DNA of 33,022 nt from an uncultured Clostridia bacterium (GTDB lineage: Bacteria; Bacillota_I; Bacilli_A; RF39; UBA660), in assembly GCA_947304495.1 (NCBI GenBank), contig CAMZBG010000011.1, positions 1 through 33,022 on the forward strand, in the 5' to 3' direction. This document shows positions 15,770 through 23,377 of the stretch, one piece after another; within the stretch, counting starts at the first letter, position 1; the number at the start of each line of letters is the position of its first letter. A program made the translations under genes and the position numbers. The notes under the pieces were generated by a model. It did not search any database, was not told the origin of the DNA, and was given only the letters and a program-made list of their open reading frames with translations.

Positions 15770-15808
15770 AAAAGGCAGAGATTATAATCTCTGCTTTTGT
15801 ATTTTTTT
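15770..15808. terminator. bidirectional terminator between spoIVA and the orphan gene
   Basis: A perfect 20-base palindrome at 15775-15794 (GCAGAGATTA and its inverse) flanked by A-rich sequence on the left and T-rich sequence on the right. It can end transcripts from spoIVA (plus) and from the convergent orphan gene (minus). Confidence 0.85.
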
Positions 15809-15810
15809 AT

Positions 15811-17265
15811 CTATTCAATTTCTTGCTTCAATTTATTTGGCTGCGCTCTTTTACGTCCTTTTTGTTGGCTTTTTCTCGTGGTCTCTTCAAAGGTGAAGCA
15901 AGTGTCATCATTATAGTATGTTTCGCCGTTGATGGTTACACTATTGGGTGTTATTTTGATATAATCACTAGGATCGTTACTAGTCGGTTGTGTTGTTATG
16001 TGTTTCAGAAATTCTTGCCATGTATATTCAGAAAAATATATATGCTTTCCATCTTTAAATTCCTTATACCATTCTGAAGATAATTCAAAATTGGGTGTTA
16101 TTGAATTTTCGATATATAGGACTTCATTGTTTGATAGTAGTTCTTTAAGGCGTGCCCCAGTTTTACTGAACCAATTAGTAATTAACCAATGTATTTCATC
16201 AAAAATATCTATTGTTTCGTCATTATCCATTTTTTTTCGTGCCGCAATTATGTCTTTATATGCGATATATTCAAGCGTCCTAATTATTATTGGTGAAAGT
16301 CCTTGCAGGATTTCTATTATCAATCTTGTTTCGAAAAAAGATGTATACTGTGAAGATGTTTGAGTATAAAGTTGTCGAAGTTTGTTGTATCTATCTTTTA
16401 TATTCCAATCTTGTGTATCTGATCCAACAACAGGAATATCTATATCTTCTGGGGATAATCCAGCCTCAGCAAGTGACATAGTAATTATAGTGTGATTGAA
16501 TGAGCTTGAGTCTTCTCCATATTTTTGCATAACATGCCAAAATTCTAAAAATACTGGGTTTCCCGCTAAAAGATTGGCAGAAACATTATTCGCAAAGCAT
16601 TTTTCAAAATCCATCATTCGAGCAATTATTTTGTTATCACTGTCAAAACTATCAAAGTATTCCTTATTTAAAATTGACATAATTACTAGGCCCCAAAATG
16701 TTGAAGTTAACCATACTGTTGGGTATAGACTTTTATCGGCTACACCTAGTTTCTCACTGATTTTAGTAAATATATGTTGTTCTGAATTCACTCTGGCCGA
16801 TGGTGTAAGATTATCTGTATCATAAATTCTAAAACTTGGCATAAGATATTCTAACTCACTTATTAATTGTGATAAAACTGTGGAAATCTTTTCAAACTCT
16901 TCATCTGGCAAATCTTCTGTATCTTGGGTCGACCCCTTAATATTTGCAACACCACAATCTTCTTTATAATAGTAGCTTTTTTCACCTAGTATTGGATGAT
17001 ATTCTATACTAAATTTATCGCAAAAGTCTGGAAAACTTTCTTTATGGCCTTCAATTGGTAATTCTATATCTACATCTATTTTATCATAACAATATTTTGT
17101 TCTACTATAACAGATATAAATTCCGCTTTTACAAGATACAAAATACATTTTTTTATAATCATATTTCCATGTTTTAAAAGTTTCTATTTGTTTGGTTAAT
17201 CCAACCACTAGTTGTGTTATTTGGTTAAAGATTCTTTCATTGTTTTTTTTGTTTATGTTCGCCAT
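15811..17265 (-). CDS. orphan protein of 484 aa, unknown function, likely acquired
   Basis: I do not recognise a family. The protein looks soluble: no signal peptide and no membrane segment. It starts with a helical stretch (RIFNQITQLVVGL), then a Cys-containing beta-like section (CKSGIYICYSRTKYC). A Trp-rich middle follows (TVWLTSTFWGL, VFLEFWHVMQKYG), then a helical region with IHWLITNWFSKTGARLKELL and a basic, Gln-rich tail (RKSQQKGRKRAQPNK). There are seven Cys, mostly in the first quarter. Hand counts give 21 and 22 G+C per 60 bases in two of its lines against 11-14 in lines of neighbouring genes. It uses codons such as GCG, CGT and CGA that neighbours avoid. The ATG follows TATGGGGGTAAAAAA, and it has a good own promoter. 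It splits spoIVA from HU. A defence or other accessory cargo role is possible but unproven. Confidence 0.75.
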   Translation of the reverse strand: MANINKKNNERIFNQITQLVVGLTKQIETFKTWKYDYKKMYFVSCKSGIYICYSRTKYCYDKIDVDIELPIEGHKESFPDFCDKFSIEYHPILGEKSYYYKEDCGVANIKGSTQDTEDLPDEEFEKISTVLSQLISELEYLMPSFRIYDTDNLTPSARVNSEQHIFTKISEKLGVADKSLYPTVWLTSTFWGLVIMSILNKEYFDSFDSDNKIIARMMDFEKCFANNVSANLLAGNPVFLEFWHVMQKYGEDSSSFNHTIITMSLAEAGLSPEDIDIPVVGSDTQDWNIKDRYNKLRQLYTQTSSQYTSFFETRLIIEILQGLSPIIIRTLEYIAYKDIIAARKKMDNDETIDIFDEIHWLITNWFSKTGARLKELLSNNEVLYIENSITPNFELSSEWYKEFKDGKHIYFSEYTWQEFLKHITTQPTSNDPSDYIKITPNSVTINGETYYNDDTCFTFEETTRKSQQKGRKRAQPNKLKQEIE

Positions 17266-17298
17266 TTTTTTACCCCCATAAATGTATTAATCATATAT

Positions 17299-17327
17299 AT
17301 TATATCATAATGAAATATCTAATTCAA
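17299..17327 (-). promoter_or_regulatory. promoter of the orphan gene
   Basis: Minus strand TTGAAT (17327-17322), 17 bases, TATAAT (17304-17299) with TG-A before it. This is as strong as the housekeeping promoters here, so the gene is probably expressed. Confidence 0.75.
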
Positions 17328-17419
17328 TTTATTAATAATATCACATTTATTAAATAGTTGACATTATGTGTAAAATACGCAAAAATGGCGTTTTTTTGGT
17401 ACTTTTTTACCTTAAATAC

Positions 17420-17448
17420 TTGATTTTAAAGCTAAAAAATGGTATTGT
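17420..17448 (+). promoter_or_regulatory. promoter of the HU gene
   Basis: TTGATT (17420-17425), 17 bases, TATTGT (17443-17448) with TG-G before it, leaving a leader of about 50 bases before the ATG. A TTGACA at 17358-17363 has no good -10 partner and was not chosen. Confidence 0.6.
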
Positions 17449-17505
17449 ATTGTTGTAAGCATAGATGATGTCATGCTTAAATAAGAAAACGGAGGTAATT
17501 TTAAA

Positions 17506-17778
17506 ATGACAAAAGCTGAATTAGTTGAATTTGTTGCTGAAAAAGCAGATTTAACAAAAGCTGATGCTGCTAGAGCAATTGATGCTGTAGTTGCAGGTGT
17601 AACAAAAGGATTAAAGAAGGAAGGAAAAGTAACTTTAGTTGGATTCGGAACTTTCACAGCTAAGAAGAGAGCTGCTAGAACTGGTAGAAATCCACAAACT
17701 GGCGCTGAAGTTAAAATTGCTGCTAGAGTAGTACCTGGATTCAGAGCTGGAAGCAAATTAAAAGATGCTTTAAACTAA
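17506..17778 (+). CDS. hup: DNA-binding protein HU
   Basis: 90 aa, exactly HU size. It is a small basic nucleoid protein that bends DNA as a dimer. The helical N-terminal half has [20 protein letters not shown]. The core [20 protein letters not shown] precedes the DNA-binding arm with RNPQTG, where the Pro intercalates. The C-terminus is GSKLKDAL. Codon choice is more uniform and GC-richer (GCT, GGA, AAA) than in most neighbours, as expected of a highly expressed gene. GGAGG lies just upstream. In Bacillus this gene (hbs) follows spoIVA. Confidence 0.97.
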   Translation: MTKAELVEFVAEKADLTKADAARAIDAVVAGVTKGLKKEGKVTLVGFGTFTAKKRAARTGRNPQTGAEVKIAARVVPGFRAGSKLKDALN

Positions 17779-17790
17779 TCTTTATAGATT

Positions 17791-17823
17791 AAAAAAACAA
17801 TCAATTAATGATTGTTTTTTTTA
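17791..17823. terminator. bidirectional terminator of HU and the S24 regulator
   Basis: Stem AACAATCA and TGATTGTT extended by A and T runs (about 17791-17803 with 17809-17821), 5-base loop, T tail on the plus strand and the mirrored tail on the minus strand. It touches the stop codon of the convergent regulator gene. Confidence 0.8.
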
Positions 17824-18486
17824 TTTTATTTCTCTATGAATTGCTATTACTTTACCTAATATCATATCTGGTGAAATAATATTGACATTCAAACTAGGGT
17901 ATTTAGGATTCATTGCTTGAAGAATTATGCCTTTTGGATATTTATATAATTTTCTTACTGATAAAACGTTTCCTTTTATTGCAATTACAATATCGTCGCC
18001 ATTTTTATAGTCATCTTGTTTTTGGAAAAAGATGCGATCATTTTTGTAGTAGAATGGGCTCATTGAGTCATCTAGGATTCTTACTGATAGTTCTGATTTT
18101 CCAATCAATGGTTCGTAAGCGGCATTTTTATAGGTATTAATTATTCTTTCTTTGGCGGTATTTAGATTTTTATCTGATCTTGAATTATTTACGTAATTTT
18201 TGACAAACTTATTTTCTAGGGTGCTTTTTTCTTCAGGTGAAATATCAATATCATTTAGTACTGAAGTATCAATATTAAAGATACTACATATTTCAAAGAA
18301 GATATCATATGGAATATTTAATAATCCAGTTTCATATTTATGTAGGGTTTGTCGGTTTTTTTGATGATTTAGGGCATCTGATAAATCTTCAAGTGAATAA
18401 TTATATTTTTGCCTATTTTCTCTAATAAGTTTTCCTACGAATGGTTTTAGTTCATCACTAACTAATTCTTTTTTACTAGTTCTCAT
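17821..18486 (-). CDS. XRE/S24 (CI/LexA-like) transcriptional regulator
   Basis: 221 aa. The N-terminal XRE helix-turn-helix covers about 16-70 (SLEDLSDALN, RQTLHKYETG). The C-terminal S24 domain covers about 125-220. Its nucleophile motif is LDDSMSPFY with Ser141, and the end LQAMNPKYPSL through ILGKVIAIH resembles lambda CI. The catalytic Lys aligns with Arg178 (SVRKL where LexA has TVKRL and CI has TFKKL). No Ala-Gly cleavage pair is seen in the linker. It may therefore repress without RecA-induced self-cleavage, though the adjacent Lys179 could substitute. ATG follows AAGGATGTGATTT. It lies 14 bases after the VUT-like pair and is likely cotranscribed with them. Confidence 0.85.
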   Translation of the reverse strand: MRTSKKELVSDELKPFVGKLIRENRQKYNYSLEDLSDALNHQKNRQTLHKYETGLLNIPYDIFFEICSIFNIDTSVLNDIDISPEEKSTLENKFVKNYVNNSRSDKNLNTAKERIINTYKNAAYEPLIGKSELSVRILDDSMSPFYYKNDRIFFQKQDDYKNGDDIVIAIKGNVLSVRKLYKYPKGIILQAMNPKYPSLNVNIISPDMILGKVIAIHREIK

Positions 18487-18500
18487 AAATCACATCCTTA

Positions 18501-19175
18501 CTAACTAATTTTATTAGCTATATATAGTGGAATAGTTCCAATTATTCCAATTGTTGTTTTTATCATATATCTAAATACAAGGCATAATATTAGATCAATT
18601 GCTTCATAGTCAAATATATATGCAACGACAATAAATACGATATTTTCAAGAAATTCAATAATTATAATTGAAAAGATATTACTGATTATTATCTTATTTT
18701 GTAATTTTTTTAGGGTATAATATAATTTGCTACTTAACCATGTCGATAACAATAACGATATGATTAGGGCACCATATATACGTAGATTGTATTCAAAGAT
18801 ACTACTATATGACATATTGGCAAACTTTAGGTATTCACTACTTTTCATAATACCAGTTAAATTTAGAAAGCAACAACTAAGTAGGGCAGTAACTAATATC
18901 AATAAGAGTAGAGTCTTTAATTCATCCGGACCTTTTCTTTGGGTTATTAGATTACCGGCAATTATTAGTGAAGTTGTTACACCAAAGCCAATCGGTACAC
19001 TTACATTCATAATTGATATTTTTTTTAAGCACATGATACATGATACGAAGGTAGCAATTATTGAAAATACATATATACCATCTGTTTTATATTTTTTACT
19101 TAATATTACTAGTAGGGTATAGCATAAAAGCATTTCACCTACAATTAATAGAATATTTCTTATATCACTGTTCAT
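18501..19175 (-). CDS. VUT-like (YhhQ/queuosine precursor transporter related) membrane protein, copy 1
   Basis: 224 aa with about six membrane segments. The layout fits the VUT/DUF165 family: VPIGFGVTTSLIIAGNLITQ in the middle, then YNLRIYGALIISLLLSTWLS, and near the end VFRYMIKTTIGIIGTIPLYI, which matches the DYCFKVLISI-type block of YhhQ. Family members import queuine or its precursors. Acidic residues usual in the family (TD in the third helix, GNxxDT later) are not in place, so the substrate may differ. It starts by a four-base ATGA overlap with the upstream paralog, after GGTGATAAA, so the two are translationally coupled. Confidence 0.55.
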   Translation of the reverse strand: MNSDIRNILLIVGEMLLCYTLLVILSKKYKTDGIYVFSIIATFVSCIMCLKKISIMNVSVPIGFGVTTSLIIAGNLITQRKGPDELKTLLLLILVTALLSCCFLNLTGIMKSSEYLKFANMSYSSIFEYNLRIYGALIISLLLSTWLSSKLYYTLKKLQNKIIISNIFSIIIIEFLENIVFIVVAYIFDYEAIDLILCLVFRYMIKTTIGIIGTIPLYIANKIS

Positions 19176-19840
19176 TTTATCACCTTCTTATGTTTGGTTA
19201 AAAGATTTATAAAAATGATATTAATGATTGTGATTGGTAATCCTATTATATATGTTGATACACCTAAAAATAAGGAATCTTTAATTTTTTGAATACCTAT
19301 ATAACTTATAATATAGAAGATAATTGTATAGACAATAGCTGTCATTATATAGGTTAATATTATAGCTAAAATATTACCTGCTTGTAATGAAGATACTATC
19401 TTATATAATTTAATAATAATATATTGACTTAGTAACATAATTAATGGATATATTATTAATATTTTATAATTATATTCAAATGTTCCTTGCATATTTATTG
19501 ATATTGTTTCAGTAATTGCGGGAACAAAATAATTCATTATTACTAAAAAGATAGCAGCACTTACATTGGTATATATACTGATAGTTAATAAATTTTTAAT
19601 TTCTTGGTATCCATATTTGATTATAAATATGTAAATAATTGTCAATGTAGATATATATGGAATAATTCCAACATTAATATTTAATTTAAAGGCATATGTT
19701 ATTTTGAATGTTAATACAAAGGTAATTAAATCAAAAATAATCATAGCAAAGTATAATCCTCTTTTATCTAATAGTTTATATAGACAAAAGATTGCTAATA
19801 ATGACAATAATGCCAATAACAAGACAATTATTTCTTCCAT
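19172..19840 (-). CDS. VUT-like membrane protein, copy 2
   Basis: 222 aa with about six membrane segments. It resembles the gene that follows it along its whole length: both have FEYN followed by a long hydrophobic stretch, an I-[IS]-[NG]-N-I block and a final helix with GLP or GTIP. The pair is probably an old tandem duplication, and the two products may form a heterodimer. The VUT assignment comes mainly from copy 1. The ATG follows AGGAAGGTGGTTAC, and the stop is a TGA shared with the next ATG. Confidence 0.5.
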   Translation of the reverse strand: MEEIIVLLLALLSLLAIFCLYKLLDKRGLYFAMIIFDLITFVLTFKITYAFKLNINVGIIPYISTLTIIYIFIIKYGYQEIKNLLTISIYTNVSAAIFLVIMNYFVPAITETISINMQGTFEYNYKILIIYPLIMLLSQYIIIKLYKIVSSLQAGNILAIILTYIMTAIVYTIIFYIISYIGIQKIKDSLFLGVSTYIIGLPITIINIIFINLLTKHKKVIK

Positions 19841-19864
19841 GTAACCACCTTCCTATTCATATTA

Positions 19865-19892
19865 ATTATACCACAAAAAATTAAAGATACAA
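19865..19892 (-). promoter_or_regulatory. promoter of the VUT pair-S24 operon
   Basis: Minus strand TATAAT (19870-19865) preceded by TG-G, with a TTGTAT-like -35 (19892-19887) 16 bases upstream that lies in the terminator hairpin of the DUF2229 gene. Confidence 0.6.
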
Positions 19893-19909
19893 AAATATTT
19901 TGTATCTTT
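19876..19909 (-). terminator. terminator of the DUF2229 gene
   Basis: Perfect 12-bp stem AAAGATACAAAA (19883-19894) and TTTTGTATCTTT (19898-19909), 3-base loop. On the minus strand it is followed by AATTTTTT. It overlaps the -35 of the next promoter. Confidence 0.78.
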
Positions 19910-19920
19910 TTCTTAATTTA

Positions 19921-20763
19921 TTATAATATTGTTTGAATAAAAGATATTAATTTATCATCTATGTTATCATCTAAAGTTATTTTTATACTGGGAATATCTT
20001 TATTTTTATAGATAGCTAAATTGGTTATAGAATTATCTATACAACAATTATTATTAGTTATGTAAATAATACCGTCTACTTGATTCTTATAATAATAAAG
20101 AGAACCTATTTTTTCTTTTAAATAATCATTTTCTATATTATTAGATAGATATGAGGAAAATGATATAGCTATTTTTCTGACAAGAGTATCTGAATTAATA
20201 TATATAATTTTATGTTCGTTTAGATATGTATATATTTTATTTATATAATATGCTTCATGAAGATTATAAAAATTAGATACTAAAAGAACTTTTTTGTTTG
20301 GTTTGGTTAATTTATTTTTAGTTTCATTTTGGATAGCAATATCTTTTCTTTTTTGTTTTTCTTTAGCTAATAGGTAACTATATATTATTTTAATTGGATT
20401 CTTGGTTATTTTAAATCCTAATTTAAAAAATGAATACAATTCAAATTGATTATTATTTTGAATTAATAGCTCTTTTTTAGATATTAGTTTATTTAGATAG
20501 TCATATATCAAATTTAATTGAGGACATATTTTATTGATATTGGGCAAAAATAAATAATCACAGTTATCAATTAAAGTTATAATATGTCCAAGATATAATT
20601 TTTGTAATAAACATAATTCTTTATTATTAGAGAGTATAGTATTTTCATTGGTTTCAGGACTTATAATTACTTTACAACCAAGTAGTTCAAAAAAATTACG
20701 GTAAAAAATACCATACCGATAGTAAAGTAGGCATCTGGGAATACCTATACGAAGTTTTTTCAT
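19921..20763 (-). CDS. DUF2229 / acyl-CoA dehydratase activase-related protein
   Basis: 280 aa. The opening IGIPRCLLYYRYGIFYRNFF, followed by LGCKVIISPETN, is characteristic of DUF2229 proteins related to HgdC/BcrAD-type activases. The next blocks are ELCLLQKLYLGHI and DYLFLPNINKICPQL. These carry Cys51 and Cys80 at positions where relatives have conserved cysteines, possibly for an iron-sulfur cluster. A Lys/Asn-rich linker of about 100-150 leads to a second Rossmann-like half (KVLLVSNFYNLHEAYY, DGIIYITNNNCCIDN). It stands alone, with no activase ATPase or dehydratase subunit beside it, so its biochemical role is open. ATG follows TAGGTGAATT. It has its own terminator. Confidence 0.75.
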   Translation of the reverse strand: MKKLRIGIPRCLLYYRYGIFYRNFFELLGCKVIISPETNENTILSNNKELCLLQKLYLGHIITLIDNCDYLFLPNINKICPQLNLIYDYLNKLISKKELLIQNNNQFELYSFFKLGFKITKNPIKIIYSYLLAKEKQKRKDIAIQNETKNKLTKPNKKVLLVSNFYNLHEAYYINKIYTYLNEHKIIYINSDTLVRKIAISFSSYLSNNIENDYLKEKIGSLYYYKNQVDGIIYITNNNCCIDNSITNLAIYKNKDIPSIKITLDDNIDDKLISFIQTIL

Positions 20764-20805
20764 AATTCACCTACATAATTATATGATAATAGCTTATTTA
20801 TATAA

Positions 20806-20831
20806 CAAAAAAAGATAGTTATTCACTATCT
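20806..20831 (-). terminator. terminator of rpoE, overlapping its stop
   Basis: Minus strand stem AGATAGT/ACTATCT (20831-20825 with 20819-20813), 5-base loop, followed by seven T. The TAA spans the loop and the descending arm. Confidence 0.8.
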
Positions 20832-21259
20832 TCTAATTCTTCTTCGCTTAGAATTGTTAAATCTGCTAAATCATCTTCTGCATATTCTTCTTCATCATCG
20901 ATTGAGTTATATTCATCTTCTTCGTTGTTTTCATCATCAGATTCTTCTAAATCTAATTCTTCATTTTCTTCTTTTTCTTCATAGATATCATCCATATCTA
21001 TTTTTTTAGATTTATGATTGGATTTTAGATCCCAAGAACCATCAGGTAATAGGACAAATTCTTTTGATGTTGTTAATGATTGAAAGAAATCTGCTATTTT
21101 ATCTTGATATACTCTTTCTGATAATTCTAATAATTTACATACTTCTTTGAATAAGTCAGCAGTATTCATAGTATTTTTATTCTCTTCTAAATATAATTTA
21201 GCGATGGTTGTATATGATAATAATTCGAGTTCTTCTTTTTTCATTTTACTTAATTTCAT
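20819..21259 (-). CDS. rpoE: RNA polymerase delta subunit
   Basis: 146 aa. It binds RNA polymerase and speeds its recycling and selectivity. The N-terminal winged-helix (HARE-HTH) domain covers about 10-85 (YTTIAKLYLEENKNTMNTAD, ending FVLLPDGSWDL). A disordered acidic tail of Glu and Asp follows from about 90 to the end, the hallmark of delta. ATG follows AGGAGGAGTAAAA, 11 bases after argS. The DUF1934-argS-rpoE cluster corresponds to ywiB-argS-rpoE in Bacillus. Confidence 0.94.
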   Translation of the reverse strand: MKLSKMKKEELELLSYTTIAKLYLEENKNTMNTADLFKEVCKLLELSERVYQDKIADFFQSLTTSKEFVLLPDGSWDLKSNHKSKKIDMDDIYEEKEENEELDLEESDDENNEEDEYNSIDDEEEYAEDDLADLTILSEEELEDSE

Positions 21260-21270
21260 TTTTACTCCTC

Positions 21271-22893
21271 CTACATTTCTTCTCTTGGTATAATACCAAT
21301 TAAGTCTAATGAATTGTTTATAACTATCTTTATAGCTTTTAAGAAAGCCATTCTTTCTTTGGTATATGTTATATCATCTGTAATGAATTTTTCTTTATTA
21401 TAATATGAATGAAATAAAGAAGCTAATTCATAAATATAATTGCAAATAATGTGTGGTTCTTTTTTAGTAGCAGCTGATATAACAGTATCTTCAAATTTTA
21501 TAAGTCTATCCATAATAGTATATGCTAATGGATCAGTTAATGTATTATATGTTTCTATTGCTGTAATATCTTCTTTGAATGTATTTAATATTTTAGATAT
21601 TCTGGCGTTAGCATATTCTATATAATATACAGGATTATCATTGCTATTTTGAATAGCTAAACTTAAATCAAAATCCATTTGAGTATCTAGACTTTTAGAA
21701 GCAAAGAAATATCTAGCAGCATTGATACCTACTTCTTCAACTAAATCATTTAATGTAATGGTTTTACCGGTTCTTTTACTTATTTTTACTTCTTCGCCAT
21801 CTTTTAATAATCTTACCATTTGAAGAATTTTAATATCTAAGATGGTGCTATTATAGCCTAATATTTCTAAGGCTCCTTTTAAACGATTAATATAACCATG
21901 GTGATCTGCTCCAAGAACATCGATTAGTTCATTAAAACCACGATCTATTTTATTAGCATGGTATGCTATATCTGGTAAAAGATATGTATATGTACCATCA
22001 TTTTTGACAATTACACGATCTTTTTCATCACCGTAAGCGGATGTTTTTAACCATAAGGCATCTTCACTTACATAGCAGCTATTACTTTTCTTAAATGTGT
22101 TTAAAACATTTTCAACTAAGCCACGATCATATAGTGATTGTTCACTAGTAAAGACATCAAAATTAACTCTTATTCTATCTAAATCTTTTTTTATTTCATC
22201 TAACAATACTTTTAGACCAGCTTCACGGAAAAATGATGTATCAGCAGATAATTTACTATCGCCATATTCTGCATATATAGAACTAGCAATAGCAATTATT
22301 TCTTTTCCATGATAGCCATCTTCTGGAATTTGATAATCTAGGCCACATTGTTCTTTATATCTTTCTTTAATTGAGATACCAAGATTATTCATTTGATTAC
22401 CAGCATCGTTGATATAATATTCTCTGGTAACATCATAGCCACAATATGACATAATTCTAGATAGGCTATCGCCATAAGCAGCACCTCTACCATGACCAAT
22501 ATGAAGCGTTCCTGTTGGATTGGCACTAACATATTCAATATCTATTTTTTTGTTAGCTCCAATATTTGATCTACCATATTTTCTATCTTCTATGATAATC
22601 TTATTAATTTCGTCTAGTAGTCTTTTTTTAGTTAAGAAGAAATTAATAAATCCTGGATTAGCTACTTCTACTTTTTCTAACATATCACTGGCAATACTAT
22701 TTTTAATCATATTGGCAATATCCATAGGATTTTGATGTAATCTTTTAGTTAAAACAAGAGCTATATTAGTTGAGTAGTTACCATTGGTTTCTTGTTTAGG
22801 AGATTCAATAATAATATCTTCTTGATTAAACTCAATGCCATTTTTACTTAGACTATCTTCGATAATAGATTGTAACTCTTTTTTTATACTCAT
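21271..22893 (-). CDS. argS: arginyl-tRNA synthetase
   Basis: 540 aa class I aminoacyl-tRNA synthetase. The N-terminal tRNA-binding domain covers about 1-110. The HIGH motif is NPTGTLHIGHGRGAAYGD. The KMSKS equivalent is KISKRTGKTITL, preceded by MVRLLKDGEEV. The DALR-type anticodon-binding domain includes NPVYYIEYANARI and runs to the end. No T-box leader is seen; the gene begins by a TAATG overlap with DUF1934. All key motifs are intact. Confidence 0.97.
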   Translation of the reverse strand: MSIKKELQSIIEDSLSKNGIEFNQEDIIIESPKQETNGNYSTNIALVLTKRLHQNPMDIANMIKNSIASDMLEKVEVANPGFINFFLTKKRLLDEINKIIIEDRKYGRSNIGANKKIDIEYVSANPTGTLHIGHGRGAAYGDSLSRIMSYCGYDVTREYYINDAGNQMNNLGISIKERYKEQCGLDYQIPEDGYHGKEIIAIASSIYAEYGDSKLSADTSFFREAGLKVLLDEIKKDLDRIRVNFDVFTSEQSLYDRGLVENVLNTFKKSNSCYVSEDALWLKTSAYGDEKDRVIVKNDGTYTYLLPDIAYHANKIDRGFNELIDVLGADHHGYINRLKGALEILGYNSTILDIKILQMVRLLKDGEEVKISKRTGKTITLNDLVEEVGINAARYFFASKSLDTQMDFDLSLAIQNSNDNPVYYIEYANARISKILNTFKEDITAIETYNTLTDPLAYTIMDRLIKFEDTVISAATKKEPHIICNYIYELASLFHSYYNKEKFITDDITYTKERMAFLKAIKIVINNSLDLIGIIPREEM

Positions 22894-23279
22894 TATTTAT
22901 CACTCATTTCTAATAAATATTTATAAGTTATATTACTATCAACTATTTGATACGTAATTAATATTTTATCATTTTTTATGTCCATGTCTAGTGTTTTTAT
23001 TAAAATATTTATGCTTGTGTGTAATTCTTTTAGATAATACTCAGATTGATATGTTTTATTTGGTTTAAATTCTATTTTATGTGAATATTCATCACAATCT
23101 CTATTTAGTATTATTTTATTGTCATTAATTATTATTTTATGTTTTATATTGTTATCTATATATGTTATGGTATCTTTATTTTTTATGGCTATAGCCGATA
23201 TTTTTTCTTCTTTATTTTCAGTGATGTTTTTAAGATATCCTTTAATTTTAATTTTGATATAAAACACCTCCAATAGCAA
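22893..23279 (-). CDS. DUF1934 (YwiB-like) beta-barrel protein, start uncertain
   Basis: Up to 128 aa, position-equivalent of ywiB before argS. The sequence is a series of short beta strands rich in Lys and Ile (DTITYIDNNIKHKIIINDNK, ITYQIVDSNITYKYLLEM), which fits DUF1934, a small lipocalin-like domain of unknown role. The only ordinary start codons in frame are TTG at 23279 and TTG at 23273. Neither has a ribosome site upstream, and the perfect GGAGG (23271-23267) lies after the first and overlaps the second. The frame codon at the ideal 8-base distance is ATC at 23258, followed by AAA ATT AAA, giving a normal-looking N-terminus. Initiation at a rare AUC codon is a real possibility. Confidence 0.7.
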   Translation of the reverse strand: MLLEVFYIKIKIKGYLKNITENKEEKISAIAIKNKDTITYIDNNIKHKIIINDNKIILNRDCDEYSHKIEFKPNKTYQSEYYLKELHTSINILIKTLDMDIKNDKILITYQIVDSNITYKYLLEMSDK

Positions 23280-23289
23280 TTCAAGCTAC

Positions 23290-23298
23290 ATTATATCA
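23290..23298 (-). promoter_or_regulatory. extended -10 promoter of DUF1934-argS-rpoE
   Basis: Minus strand TG-A-TATAAT (23298-23290 including the TGA). The -35 is poor. The start of transcription would fall about 12 bases before the GGAGG. Confidence 0.5.
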
Positions 23299-23377
23299 TA
23301 AGTTAATTAAAAATAGAACTCATATTTTTACTTTTTTGATAAATAATAATTATAGATACAGAAATGTGAGTGATTTT

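Noticed and set aside
17358..17376. TTGACA plus TAAAAT as the HU promoter
   Set aside because: The two hexamers are only about seven bases apart. The pair at 17420-17448 has the right spacing and an extended -10.
23250..23335. T-box or other leader riboswitch for argS
   Set aside because: The leader before DUF1934 is only about 15-40 bases, with no room for a T-box, and argS itself starts by overlap.
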